Positions 20,868 through 29,060 of a DNA stretch of 64,000 nt are shown here, one piece after another; positions within the stretch are counted from its first letter, which is position 1, and every line of letters starts with the position of its first letter. The notes under the pieces were generated by a model, which made no database searches, had not been told where the DNA came from, and saw only the letters and a list, made by a program, of their open reading frames with translations. The position numbers and the translations under genes were made by a program. Location: assembly GCF_014595955.1 (NCBI RefSeq), contig NZ_JABVCF010000018.1, positions 1-64,000 on the forward strand, read 5' to 3'. This stretch comes from Pseudaminobacter soli (ex Zhang et al. 2022). GTDB lineage: Bacteria > Pseudomonadota > Alphaproteobacteria > Rhizobiales > Rhizobiaceae.

Positions 20868-21051
20868 AAACTGTTCTCCCCGGAAAAGTCGGCCATCGAT
20901 CACCGCTGGTGACGACGACGTGGCTCAGGACCTTTGGGCCGCATGGATGGGAGGAGGGCGCCGGAGTTCGATCGAGCCGTAGGGATGGCGGAGATCCGCC
21001 GGCCCTTGCTTTGCTCCCGGCAATTGCCTGCCGCCCTGAACGCCGCTTCGG

Positions 21052-21843
21052 TCATATCGCCCTGAAATCCGCCGGACGCTTCTCACGGAATGCGGCGACG
21101 CCCTCGGCGAACTCGGCGCCTTTGCTTGCGATCTGCTGGAGGCGATCCTCGAGCTCCAACTGTTCCTCGAACGAATTGCCACTCGTTTCCCAGTAGAGCC
21201 GGCGGATCTTGGCAAGCGCGGAGACAGGCCCGTCGGCAAGCTGCCTTGCCAATGACAGCGCCTCCGGCATCAGCTGGGCATCATCGAAGACGCGATTGAC
21301 GAGACCCCATTCCAGCGCCTGTTCTGCGGTGATCTTGTTGCCGAGCATCGACATCTCGCGCGCACGCGCAGCGCCGACGAAGCGGGGGAGCAGCCAGCTC
21401 GACCCGCAATCGGGCACCAGCCCGATGCGCCGGAAAGCTTGCAGGAAATAGGCCGAGCGTGCGCATACGATGATGTCGCCCATCATGGCGAGGCTCATGC
21501 CCGCACCGACGGCGGCACCGTTCACCGCCGTCACGATCGGCAACTCGCAATCGCGCAGCAATCTGAGGAGCGGATGGTAGACCCGCTGCAGCACCGAAGC
21601 CGCGCCGTCCGCCGGGACATCGTTGCCGCTGTCCTCCGACAGATCGGCGCCCGAGGAAAACCCCCGTCCGGTGCCCGTGACAACAAGGCAGCGAACACCG
21701 CTTCCCGGCCTGGTCAGTTCAACGAAAGCCTCCTGGAAGACCGCCACGACGCCTGGCGAGACCGCGTTCATCACCTCGGGGCGGTTCAGCGTAAGAACGC
21801 CGATCCCGTCGTGGATCTCGCGGCCCACCCAGTCTTTGCTCAT
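21052..21843 (-). CDS. enoyl-CoA hydratase/isomerase, PaaG-like
   Basis: Crotonase-family protein of 263 residues. The oxyanion motif FSSGADLSED lies near residue 65, followed by NGAAVGAGMSLAMMGDIIV. The active-site acid appears as Asp in RIGLVPDCGSSWLLPRFVG, as in PaaG-type isomerases, and the usual crotonase Glu pair is not conserved. Isomerisation of a double bond or hydration of an unusual enoyl-CoA is therefore plausible. It is divergent from the acyl-CoA ligase at 22001, with one shared dyad element (21896-21915) between them, 53 bp from this start. Confidence 0.88.
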   Translation of the reverse strand: MSKDWVGREIHDGIGVLTLNRPEVMNAVSPGVVAVFQEAFVELTRPGSGVRCLVVTGTGRGFSSGADLSEDSGNDVPADGAASVLQRVYHPLLRLLRDCELPIVTAVNGAAVGAGMSLAMMGDIIVCARSAYFLQAFRRIGLVPDCGSSWLLPRFVGAARAREMSMLGNKITAEQALEWGLVNRVFDDAQLMPEALSLARQLADGPVSALAKIRRLYWETSGNSFEEQLELEDRLQQIASKGAEFAEGVAAFREKRPADFRAI

Positions 21844-21895
21844 CCATCTCCTCCTGCCGGTCGCATCGAGTAAGCTGGCGGCTCATGGCGCCTCA

Positions 21896-21915
21896 CATCC
21901 CCTCTCATAGGGACC
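21896..21915 (-). promoter_or_regulatory. shared dyad element, site B
   Basis: CATCCCC at 21896-21902, a 6-bp spacer, and AGGGACC at 21909-21915. Each arm matches the consensus in 5 of 7 bases. It lies in the divergent region, 53 bp from the crotonase start at 21843 and 86 bp from the GTG at 22001. Confidence 0.45.
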
Positions 21916-22000
21916 GCCAGCCACCATTTTTCCTGCTTTCATGAAGAGAGCGAGAGTGGAGGTCGCGACGGCGGCCTGCGCGACAGGCAGGGAGGCCCGT

Positions 22001-23533
22001 GTGCTCAGAGATGCGATCATCATCGGCGACAGGATGGTCACGCGGGACGAGCTCTTCGAGCAGGGGCTGCGCGCCGCCCGCGGCTTCCATTCTCTCGGAC
22101 TCGGCGAGAACGACGCCGTGGCGATCCTCATGCGCAACGACTTCTCCTTTTTCGAGGCAAGCCGGGGAGCGTCCACGATCGGCGTCTATGCCGTCCCGCT
22201 GAACTGGCACAACAAGAGCGACGAGATCGCCTATGTGCTTGGCGATGCCAAGCCGCGCGTCCTCGTGGCCCATTCCGACGTCTTGCTTGGCGTGGACGAC
22301 GCGATCCCCAACACCATGGAACTGTTCCTCGTGCCGACCGAGGGCAACTCGGCAGAGCAATGCGAAGCGACCGTCAAGGCGCGGCAGCTGTTTCCCGAAG
22401 CGCGCATCTGGGATGAATGGCTGCAGGAGTTTGACCCCTGGACGGAGGCAGCGAAGGCCCCGCGCGGCGCAATTCTCTATACGTCAGGAACCACCGGCCG
22501 CCCGAAGGCCGTGCGAAAGCCTTCCATGACGCCGGAACAGATGGAGCAATTCACGAAGTTCCAGCGGCTGACCTTCGGGATAGGCCCCGGAACGCGGGCG
22601 CTCGTGCTCGGCCCCCTCTATCATGCAATGCCGGACGCAAGCGGAAGGGCTGCTGTCGCCGAGGCGGACATCGCCGTGCTGCAGCCGAAATTCGATGCCG
22701 AAGGCGTGCTCAGGATCATCGATGAACACAAGATCACGCACGTCGCCCTCGTGCCGACGGCCTTCGTCCGGCTCCTGAAGCTGCCGCGCGACGTACGCCA
22801 CCGCTACGACCTGTCATCGCTGAGATCCGTGACGCACACCGGGGGTCCGTGCCCGCCCGAAGTCAAGCGCGAGATGATCGACTGGTGGGGTCCCGTCATC
22901 AACGAGGTTTATGGCGGCACCGAACAGGGCGTGACCTTCTTCTGCCGATCGCCCGACTGGCTGCGCTATCCCGGTACGGTCGGCAAGCCGCTCGATGGAA
23001 CGCGCTATGCAGTCCTCGGCGACGGGCGTACTCCGCTGCCTGCGGGGCAGATCGGCGAGATCTATGCGCGCAATCCCGCCTATGGAGACTTCACCTATGT
23101 CGGCCGCGACCAGCAACGGCGCGAGGTGGAATATGAGGGGCTCATCACGCTTGGCGACATCGGATATGTCAACGAGGAGGGCTTCCTGTTTCTCTGCGAT
23201 CGCAAGAACGACATGGTCATATCGGGTGGCGTGAACATCTATCCGGCCGAGATCGAAGCGGTCCTTCTGATGCATCCGGAAGTCCGGGACTGCGCCGTCT
23301 ATGGCGTGCCCGACGACGATCTCGGCGAAAGCCTCGTCGCGGCCGTCCAACTGCGCGACTGCGCCATTGCCGACGCAGAAGACATCCGAGCCTATCTCAA
23401 GGAGCGGCTCACAAACTACAAGGTCCCGCGCAAGATCGAGTTCCATGGTTCGTTGCCGCGGGAGGACAGCGGAAAACTCCTGAAGCGCAAGCTGCGCGAT
23501 CCTCACTGGAAGGGCCGGCAGCGTGCGATCTGA
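22001..23533 (+). CDS. acyl-CoA ligase (AMP-forming), second copy
   Basis: ANL-superfamily ligase of 510 residues. The P-loop ILYTSGTTGRPKAVRKPS, VYGGTEQGVTFF, the hinge KNDMVISGGVNIYPAEIEAV and the C-terminal REDSGKLLKRKLR with the catalytic Lys are present. The start is uncertain. GTG 22001 has GGAGG 5 bp upstream, while an in-frame ATG at 21941 would add 20 residues without a visible ribosome site; I prefer the GTG. Sequence differs clearly from the ligase at 12342, so they probably activate different intermediates. Nitronate-monooxygenase-like and downstream genes follow on the same strand. Confidence 0.9.
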   Translation: MLRDAIIIGDRMVTRDELFEQGLRAARGFHSLGLGENDAVAILMRNDFSFFEASRGASTIGVYAVPLNWHNKSDEIAYVLGDAKPRVLVAHSDVLLGVDDAIPNTMELFLVPTEGNSAEQCEATVKARQLFPEARIWDEWLQEFDPWTEAAKAPRGAILYTSGTTGRPKAVRKPSMTPEQMEQFTKFQRLTFGIGPGTRALVLGPLYHAMPDASGRAAVAEADIAVLQPKFDAEGVLRIIDEHKITHVALVPTAFVRLLKLPRDVRHRYDLSSLRSVTHTGGPCPPEVKREMIDWWGPVINEVYGGTEQGVTFFCRSPDWLRYPGTVGKPLDGTRYAVLGDGRTPLPAGQIGEIYARNPAYGDFTYVGRDQQRREVEYEGLITLGDIGYVNEEGFLFLCDRKNDMVISGGVNIYPAEIEAVLLMHPEVRDCAVYGVPDDDLGESLVAAVQLRDCAIADAEDIRAYLKERLTNYKVPRKIEFHGSLPREDSGKLLKRKLRDPHWKGRQRAI

Positions 23534-23566
23534 ACCGGAACGACGCTCTGACGGGACGACCAAAGC

Positions 23567-24562
23567 ATGAATTACTGGACTCCTCACGGCAAGCGGCTGG
23601 CGCTCCCTCTGGTTTGTGCGCCGATGTTCATCGTGTCGGGGCCGGAACTGCTGCTGGCGCAGTGCAAGGCAGGCGTTGTCGGCTCGATGCCGGCACTCAA
23701 TGCGCGTACGCCGGAAGTCCTCGACGCGTATCTTTCACGTATCAGGAACGAGCTTGCCGCCTATGATGCGGAGCATCCGGACCTGCCGTCCGCACCCTAT
23801 GCAGTCAATCTCATCGTCCACGGCTCGAACCGGCTTCTCGATGAACAGGTCGCGCTTTGCGTCAGACACGAGGTTCCGGTCATCATTACCTCGCTCGGCG
23901 CGAAGCCCCATGTGAACGACGCGATTCATTCCTATGGCGGCATCGTGCTGCACGACGTCGTCAATCTCGTTCATGCGCGCAAGGCCATCGAACGCGGGGC
24001 CGATGGTCTGATCGCGGTGGCCGCAGGCGCGGGTGGCCATGCGGGTTCGCTGTCGCCCTTCGCGCTTGTCCAGGAAATCCGCGAATGGTGGGCGGGGCCC
24101 CTGCTTCTTTCCGGCGCGATCTCGAGCGGGCACGCGCTACTCGCCGCGCAGGTGATGGGAGCCGACCTCGGCTACTGTGGATCGTGCTTCATCCCGGCGA
24201 CCGAAGCCAATGCGGACGCTGCCTACAAGCAGATGGTGATAGACAGCTCGGCTGCCGACATCGTCTACACCGACAAGGTTTCCGGAACGCCGGCCAACTT
24301 TCTAAGGGCATCGCTGGAGCGGGCAGGCGTCAAATTCGACGGGGAGCGGCCGCAGGCCGACTATGGCGATCTCCTCGGCAACTCCAAGGCCTGGCGCGAC
24401 ATCTGGAGCGCCGGTCACGGCGTAGGCGCGCTGCACCACCAACAAAGCGTCGCCGAGATCGTCGCGGCGTTCACTGCGCAATATCGATTCGGCCTCGCCA
24501 ACACCCGACGATTGCATGAGGTCGTCGAGCGAGAAGGCTATGCCAGCGCAAACACTCAGTGA
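23567..24562 (+). CDS. nitronate monooxygenase/NPD-family flavoprotein
   Basis: TIM-barrel FMN enzyme of 331 residues in the nitronate monooxygenase (2-nitropropane dioxygenase) family. Visible family segments are LALPLVCAPMFIVSGPELL at the N-terminus, the VAAGAGGHAGSLSPFALV flavin phosphate region (GAGGHAG), and GAISSGHALLAAQVMGADL. In acyl-CoA clusters such proteins are often misnamed and may act as enoyl reductases or oxidases rather than on nitronates. It lies 33 bp after the acyl-CoA ligase. The family is secure; the substrate is not. Confidence 0.87.
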   Translation: MNYWTPHGKRLALPLVCAPMFIVSGPELLLAQCKAGVVGSMPALNARTPEVLDAYLSRIRNELAAYDAEHPDLPSAPYAVNLIVHGSNRLLDEQVALCVRHEVPVIITSLGAKPHVNDAIHSYGGIVLHDVVNLVHARKAIERGADGLIAVAAGAGGHAGSLSPFALVQEIREWWAGPLLLSGAISSGHALLAAQVMGADLGYCGSCFIPATEANADAAYKQMVIDSSAADIVYTDKVSGTPANFLRASLERAGVKFDGERPQADYGDLLGNSKAWRDIWSAGHGVGALHHQQSVAEIVAAFTAQYRFGLANTRRLHEVVEREGYASANTQ

Positions 24563-24583
24563 GTCGGAAAGGGGAAAGCGAGC

Positions 24584-24895
24584 GTGCGTTTGACCGAACT
24601 GCGCCAAGTACTGTCCGGCAACAGCTCCTTGCCCACGGAACTCGAGCTGCGGCGACTCTGCCGTCGCGCGACGATCACGATTCCGGATGAACAGAAAGCT
24701 GACGATTTATATCGCGCTCTTTGCTCGGTGCTCCGCGCTGCCGAACTGCTCGAACGTCAGGGGTCGCCTACATACTACCTGCGCAACGCGGCGCTTCATG
24801 TCGTTAAGATCATCGAGGAGGAGCGCCGGTATCCCGCCATTCCAACCCACCGCACCGATCATCGCGATCACGGACAGATGCGCTATCCTTCCTAG
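24584..24895 (+). CDS. hypothetical protein, 103 residues
   Basis: Frame with a GTG start at 24584, 21 bp after the flavoprotein gene and preceded by a GAAAGGGGAAAG purine tract. The middle is rich in amphipathic helix (DDLYRALCSVLRAAELLERQ and RNAALHVVKIIEEERR), which suggests a real folded helical domain. The tail (THRTDHRDHGQMRYPS) is low in complexity. Codon use appears weaker in GC at third positions than the neighbours. I do not recognise a family. A real small gene is likelier than chance, but only moderately. Confidence 0.45.
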   Translation: MRLTELRQVLSGNSSLPTELELRRLCRRATITIPDEQKADDLYRALCSVLRAAELLERQGSPTYYLRNAALHVVKIIEEERRYPAIPTHRTDHRDHGQMRYPS

Positions 24896-25209
24896 ATTGC
24901 GGGTTGCTGACCGGCATTGGCCACCGTGCACAAGGGTGCAGGCTGGAATCGCTTGTTCGCGGAGCTAGACCGTTCTTGTGCTGGCTCGCTGGCGAGCCCG
25001 CTCTTCAACGGCGATCTCCGGGGCAGCGATTATTGGCAAATTCACCCCGCGCGCGAGCAGCCGGTATCCGACCGGATCAGGGCTGAAACAAAACCCCGAC
25101 ACGTCCCTCGCGGCAGGGATACAGGATGCCACGACGCTGCATCACCGTCGCGCCGTTCCATCGCATCAGTCGGGCTTCGCCCGTCGCCCCCGTCATTGGA
25201 AGAAAAGAG
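24896..25209. other. intergenic stretch before the EthD gene
   Basis: About 310 bp without a frame I can support; short open frames here have no homology I recognise. It holds a tight GC hairpin without a T tract (24983-24998, arms GGCTCGC/GCGAGCC) and one copy of the shared dyad (25102-25121). It probably carries a fresh promoter for the genes from 25210 on. Confidence 0.45.
25102..25121 (+). promoter_or_regulatory. shared dyad element, site C
   Basis: CGTCCCT at 25102-25108, a 6-bp spacer, and AGGGATA at 25115-25121. Both arms are identical to those of site J near 47.76 kb. It ends 89 bp before the EthD-protein start. Confidence 0.45.
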
Positions 25210-25596
25210 ATGCTGATCACTCTCGGATTCTACAAGCGCAAGCCCGGTCTCACGCGCGAGGAGTTCTCCCGCCATTGGCGCGAGGTGCACGGCCCGTTGA
25301 TCGCCAACAATCCGGTTCTTTCCAAATACATCAAGCGCTATGTGCAGCATCACATGGCGCCGAGCAGTGGTTGGCCGAATGTCGGCCCGCTCGACTATGA
25401 CGGCTTTTCCGAATCCTGGTTCGAGAGCCTCGAGGCACGCAAGGAGATGCATGCGCTGCCCTATTTCCAGAAGGAGATGATCGAGGACGAGCGCAAGTTC
25501 CTCGACATGGAGGCGACGCGCATCCTGATGTTCGACCACCAGGTCGTGCAGATCGGTAAAGACTATTCGGCCGAGTGGGCGGCAGGCAAGGTCTGA
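25210..25596 (+). CDS. EthD-domain protein (ferredoxin-like alpha/beta barrel)
   Basis: EthD-family protein of 128 residues starting MLITLGFYKRKPGLTREEFS at 25210. It carries the typical FSRHWREVHGPLI stretch near residue 25 and a C-terminal FDHQVVQIGKD. The family contains small dimeric proteins linked to P450-type ether degradation (EthD) and polyketide cyclase-like enzymes; their chemistry is often unknown. The upstream open frame is ignored because AGAAAAGAG directly precedes this ATG and the fold starts here. The stop overlaps the SDR start by one base (TGATG). Confidence 0.85.
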   Translation: MLITLGFYKRKPGLTREEFSRHWREVHGPLIANNPVLSKYIKRYVQHHMAPSSGWPNVGPLDYDGFSESWFESLEARKEMHALPYFQKEMIEDERKFLDMEATRILMFDHQVVQIGKDYSAEWAAGKV

Positions 25597-26393
25597 TGAA
25601 GGGGCTCCGCGGCCGTGCCGCCATCGTCACCGGCGCGGGCCAGGGCATTGGCCGCGCCATCGCCGAAAGGCTGCACCACGAGGGCGCGCTCGTTCTCGCC
25701 GTCGACAGGAATGCAGATACGCTGGCGACGTTATCAGGCGAGCGGATTGCCACGCTAGTGGCCGACGTCACGGCGGACGACGCGCCGTCGGCGATCATCG
25801 ACCGTTGCAAGCGGGAATTCGACTCTGTCGCTGTGCTCGTCAACAATGTCGGGGTCGGCAACGCCCCGCCGGCGCATGAGACGACGGACGAGATCTATGA
25901 CTTCCAGCTCAATGTGAACCTGCGCACGACCTTCCGGCTGTCGCGAGACGTCCTGCCGGAACTGCGCGAGACCAGGGGAGCGATCGTGAACATCGCCTCC
26001 TCGATAGGCCTTTCCGGCTACCGCCGCTGGGCCGCTTACTCGGCAGCCAAGGCCGGCGTGATCGGCCTTACGCGGCACATGGCGGCTGAATACGGGCCGG
26101 CAGGAATCCGCGTGAACGCGGTCGCGCCGGGCATCATCGCCACGCCGCAGACGGAGGGCCGGCTCGCCACGGCCCGGTTCCAGGCCACGATCGTCGGCAC
26201 CATGCCGCTCGGCCATGTCGGCCGGCCGGAGGACATTGCCGCCGCGGTCGCCTTCCTCGCCAGCGACGATGCGGCGTTCGTCAGCGGCCAGGTGCTTGCC
26301 GTCGACGGGGGCCAGACCTCTTCCGTCTTTGTCGCCGAGCATCTGGTTGAAGCGTGGGAGCGGACCGTCGGGTCGCAGGACGGCGCTGCCTGA
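25596..26393 (+). CDS. short-chain dehydrogenase/reductase
   Basis: Classical SDR of 265 residues. The cofactor loop TGAGQGIGRAIAERL, acidic VDRN that favours NAD, NNVGVGN (N-N-x-G), catalytic Ser in SSIGLSG and YSAAKAG (Tyr-x3-Lys), and PGIIATPQTEG are all present. The start overlaps the EthD stop (TGATG), so the pair is translationally coupled. It probably oxidises a secondary alcohol or reduces a ketone on the pathway; the substrate cannot be read from sequence. Confidence 0.88.
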   Translation: MKGLRGRAAIVTGAGQGIGRAIAERLHHEGALVLAVDRNADTLATLSGERIATLVADVTADDAPSAIIDRCKREFDSVAVLVNNVGVGNAPPAHETTDEIYDFQLNVNLRTTFRLSRDVLPELRETRGAIVNIASSIGLSGYRRWAAYSAAKAGVIGLTRHMAAEYGPAGIRVNAVAPGIIATPQTEGRLATARFQATIVGTMPLGHVGRPEDIAAAVAFLASDDAAFVSGQVLAVDGGQTSSVFVAEHLVEAWERTVGSQDGAA

Positions 26394-26462
26394 GCGCCTG
26401 CGAAGGGCGATGCCGATCGGCGCGGGCACGAGAGCGGGATTCTGCAAGGGAGATTTGCATCG

Positions 26463-27227
26463 ATGAGGATCGCATTGGTCACCGGCGGCACGGGTGGGCT
26501 CGGCCTGGCAACGGCGAAAAAATTCGCGGAGGACGGCATGACGGTGATCGTCGCCGACCTGGATGGCGAGGCGTCGCGCAAGGCCGCCGCAGCGCTGCCG
26601 GGCAGCGGACATATCGGCATAGCGCTGGATGTCTCCGATGAACAGGCCGTAATTGCTGCGTTCGAAAAGGTCGAAGCCGAGATTGGTCCCGTCGCCGTGC
26701 TGGCACATTTGGCCGGGGTGCTCGGGGCCGGCGGCACGGCCACCGGCATCGGTCTCGCGGAATCGACGGTGGACGACTGGGATCGGGTGAACCGGATCAA
26801 TGCGCGCGGCACGTTCCTGTGCGTGCGCGAGATGGCGCGGCGCCGTCGCGACCGGCCGGTCGAACACGGTCGCATCATCACGGTCTCTTCGGCAGCCGGC
26901 CAGATGGGCGGCCTGCAGTCGGGCATCGCCTATTCGGCGTCGAAGGCCGCCGTGCTCGGGCTGACTCGCGCTGCCGCCCGCGACCTCGGACCGATCGGCA
27001 TCACCGTCAATGCGATCGCCCCGGGTCCGATCGAGTCGCCCATGCTGGCGCAGGCGACCGGCAAGGCGGCCGACGGGCAGAAATACACCAAGCTCGACGC
27101 CCTGCCGCTCGGGCGCATCGGCCTGCCGGAGGAGATCGCTGCCGCCGCTTCCTATCTCGCGTCGGCCGGCGCCGCCTTCGTCACGGGAACCACCATCGAC
27201 GTCAATGGCGGCCTGCATATGCATTGA
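26463..27227 (+). CDS. short-chain dehydrogenase/reductase (3-oxoacyl reductase-like)
   Basis: SDR of 254 residues. The N-terminal TGGTGGLGLATAKKFAEDG and VADLDG suggest NAD. Further on are SSAAGQMGG with the catalytic Ser, YSASKAA (Tyr-x3-Lys) and NAIAPGPIESPML. It lies 69 bp after the previous SDR on the same strand, with AAGGGAGA just upstream. It is one of three SDRs in the 25.6-29.1 kb stretch, which alternate with two medium-chain oxidoreductases. Confidence 0.88.
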   Translation: MRIALVTGGTGGLGLATAKKFAEDGMTVIVADLDGEASRKAAAALPGSGHIGIALDVSDEQAVIAAFEKVEAEIGPVAVLAHLAGVLGAGGTATGIGLAESTVDDWDRVNRINARGTFLCVREMARRRRDRPVEHGRIITVSSAAGQMGGLQSGIAYSASKAAVLGLTRAAARDLGPIGITVNAIAPGPIESPMLAQATGKAADGQKYTKLDALPLGRIGLPEEIAAAASYLASAGAAFVTGTTIDVNGGLHMH

Positions 27228-27295
27228 CTGCGTGGCGGCCGACTCTGCCGAAGGCCACAACACGCGATGCGGATAGCAATCTCGAGGTACGGACA

Positions 27296-28273
27296 ATGAG
27301 TGCAACCATGCGGGCCGGAGTGGCCACCGAGGCTGGATTGGCCATACGGGAGGTTTCGCGGCCGGTCCCCGGCGACGAGCAAGTGCTGGTCAAGGTGGCC
27401 GCCGCCGGCATGAACCGCGCCGACCTCAATGCCGCCAGGGGTGCGGGCGTCGCGACCAGGGAAGCACTGGGCAAGCCGATCGGCATCGAATGGGCTGGTG
27501 AGATTGTCGAATGCGGCAAGGCGGTGAAGAACCTGCGGGTCGGCGTGCGCGTGATGTGCTCGGGCAGCGGCGGCTATGCCGACTACGCCGTGGCCGACGA
27601 GGGCCGTACGATCAGGCTGGACGGCCTCGACATCGAGCAGGCGGCTGTGCTGCCGCTTGCCCTGATGACGGCGCATGACGCGGTGGTCACGCAAGGACGC
27701 CTGGCCGAAGGCGATGCGGTTCTCGTCCATGGTGCGAGTTCGGCCGTCGGCCTGATGGCGATGCAGATCGCGCGGCTGCGCGGCGCATCCGTCATCGCCG
27801 CCACGTCCGGAGATTCCGCGAAGCGGGACAAGCTGAAGCCGTTCGGCGCAACCTTGCCTCTCGATCCCGCCGATCCCGCATGGCCGGACCTTTTGCTCGC
27901 GGCGACGGGCGACAAGGGCGCGAATGTCGTGGTCGACATGGTTTCCGGTCCGAGCATCAATTCGGTGATGAAGGCCTCGGCCGTGCTCGGCCGCATTGTC
28001 AATGTAGGCCGGTTGGGCGGCACCAAGACCGAGTTTGATTTCGACCTGCATGCGGCGAAGCGGCTCGCCTATGTCGGCGTCACCTTCCGCACGCGCTCGC
28101 TTGCCGAGATCCGCGCCATCCTCGAGCGCATGAAGGCCGATCTCTGGGAGGCGGTATCGGCCGGAAAGCTCGCGCTGCCGATCGACCGCAGCGTCCCGCT
28201 GGCGGAGGCGGTGGACGCCCATGAGCACATGCGCGCCAATCGCCATTTCGGCAAGATCGTGCTGCGTCCCTGA
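27296..28273 (+). CDS. zinc-independent quinone oxidoreductase-type MDR protein
   Basis: Medium-chain dehydrogenase/reductase of 325 residues starting MSATMRAGVATEAGLAI at 27296. The N-terminal GroES-like part contains AAGMNRADLNAARGAG. The Rossmann part has VLVHGASSAVGLMAMQIARLRG (AxxGVG-like) and VVDMVSGPSINSVMKA. No catalytic or structural zinc cysteines are seen, so it resembles the quinone oxidoreductase/enoyl reductase branch using NADPH. The longer in-phase open frame upstream overlaps the SDR gene and is ignored. Confidence 0.87.
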   Translation: MSATMRAGVATEAGLAIREVSRPVPGDEQVLVKVAAAGMNRADLNAARGAGVATREALGKPIGIEWAGEIVECGKAVKNLRVGVRVMCSGSGGYADYAVADEGRTIRLDGLDIEQAAVLPLALMTAHDAVVTQGRLAEGDAVLVHGASSAVGLMAMQIARLRGASVIAATSGDSAKRDKLKPFGATLPLDPADPAWPDLLLAATGDKGANVVVDMVSGPSINSVMKASAVLGRIVNVGRLGGTKTEFDFDLHAAKRLAYVGVTFRTRSLAEIRAILERMKADLWEAVSAGKLALPIDRSVPLAEAVDAHEHMRANRHFGKIVLRP

Positions 28274-28317
28274 CGTGGCCGGCACTGTCAATCAACTCGA
28301 ACAGGACGGAGACTGCG

Positions 28318-29055
28318 ATGCGTTTGGCCGGCAAGGTTGCGATCGTCACGGGGGCGGCCTCCGGGCTAGGCGCCGCGACCGCGAAGCGGTTCATCGAGGA
28401 GGGGGCGAAAGTGTGCGTGGCCGACCTCCTGGAGGAGGAGGGCAGGGCAATCGTGCGCTCGCTCGGCGACGGCGCGATCTTCGGGACGCTGGATGTTACC
28501 GACGAGAAGCAGTGGATGGAAGTTGTCGAGGCGGTCGTCGCCGCTTTCGGGCGTCTCGACATCCTCGTCAACAATGCCGGTACTGGTCCCGGAACGACAG
28601 AGATCTTCGACGACGCCGCCTGGGAGCGGCAGGCCGACATCAACGGTAAGGGCCCGTTCCTCGGCATCAAATCCGTGGTGCCGCATATGCGCGAGAAGGG
28701 CGGGGGAGCGATCGTCAACATCTCCTCCATCTCCGCCAAGGTCGGCATGGGGCTGCATCTGGGCTATGGCGCCTCGAAGGGCGCGGTGCTCGGCATGTCG
28801 AAGACGGCGGCGGTGATGTTTGCGCGCGACAACATTCGTGTGAACGTCGTGATGCCGGGCGTCATGCCGCCGATGCGCAACTCGACGGCGAAGGCCGATC
28901 CGTCCACGCGCCAGCGCATGCTCGACGGCATCCCGATGGGGCGTATCGGCGAGACTGAGGACATCGCGAACGCCGTGCTCTTCCTCGCCTCCGACGAGGC
29001 CAAATACATCACCGGCGTCGAGATCGCGGTCGACGGCGGCTACCTGGCGAGATAG
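28318..29055 (+). CDS. short-chain dehydrogenase/reductase
   Basis: SDR of 245 residues. The sequence shows TGAASGLGAATAKRFIEEG, VADLLEEEG (acidic, NAD-type), NNAGTGPGTTEIF, SSISAKVGMGLHLGYGASKG with Ser and Tyr-x3-Lys, and VVMPGVMPPM where PG normally reads. The C-terminal GVEIAVDGGYLAR is standard. It is followed 5 bp later by the second MDR gene, so these are co-translated. The activity is probably a hydroxy/oxo interconversion in the pathway. Confidence 0.88.
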   Translation: MRLAGKVAIVTGAASGLGAATAKRFIEEGAKVCVADLLEEEGRAIVRSLGDGAIFGTLDVTDEKQWMEVVEAVVAAFGRLDILVNNAGTGPGTTEIFDDAAWERQADINGKGPFLGIKSVVPHMREKGGGAIVNISSISAKVGMGLHLGYGASKGAVLGMSKTAAVMFARDNIRVNVVMPGVMPPMRNSTAKADPSTRQRMLDGIPMGRIGETEDIANAVLFLASDEAKYITGVEIAVDGGYLAR

Positions 29056-29060
29056 CTGCG

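Noticed and set aside
24983-24998. GGCTCGC/GCGAGCC hairpin as a terminator
   Set aside because: The loop is 2 bases and no T tract follows on either strand.
24917-25216. 99-codon frame before the EthD gene
   Set aside because: No ribosome site, no recognisable fold, and its end overlaps the EthD start region; composition shifts along its length.
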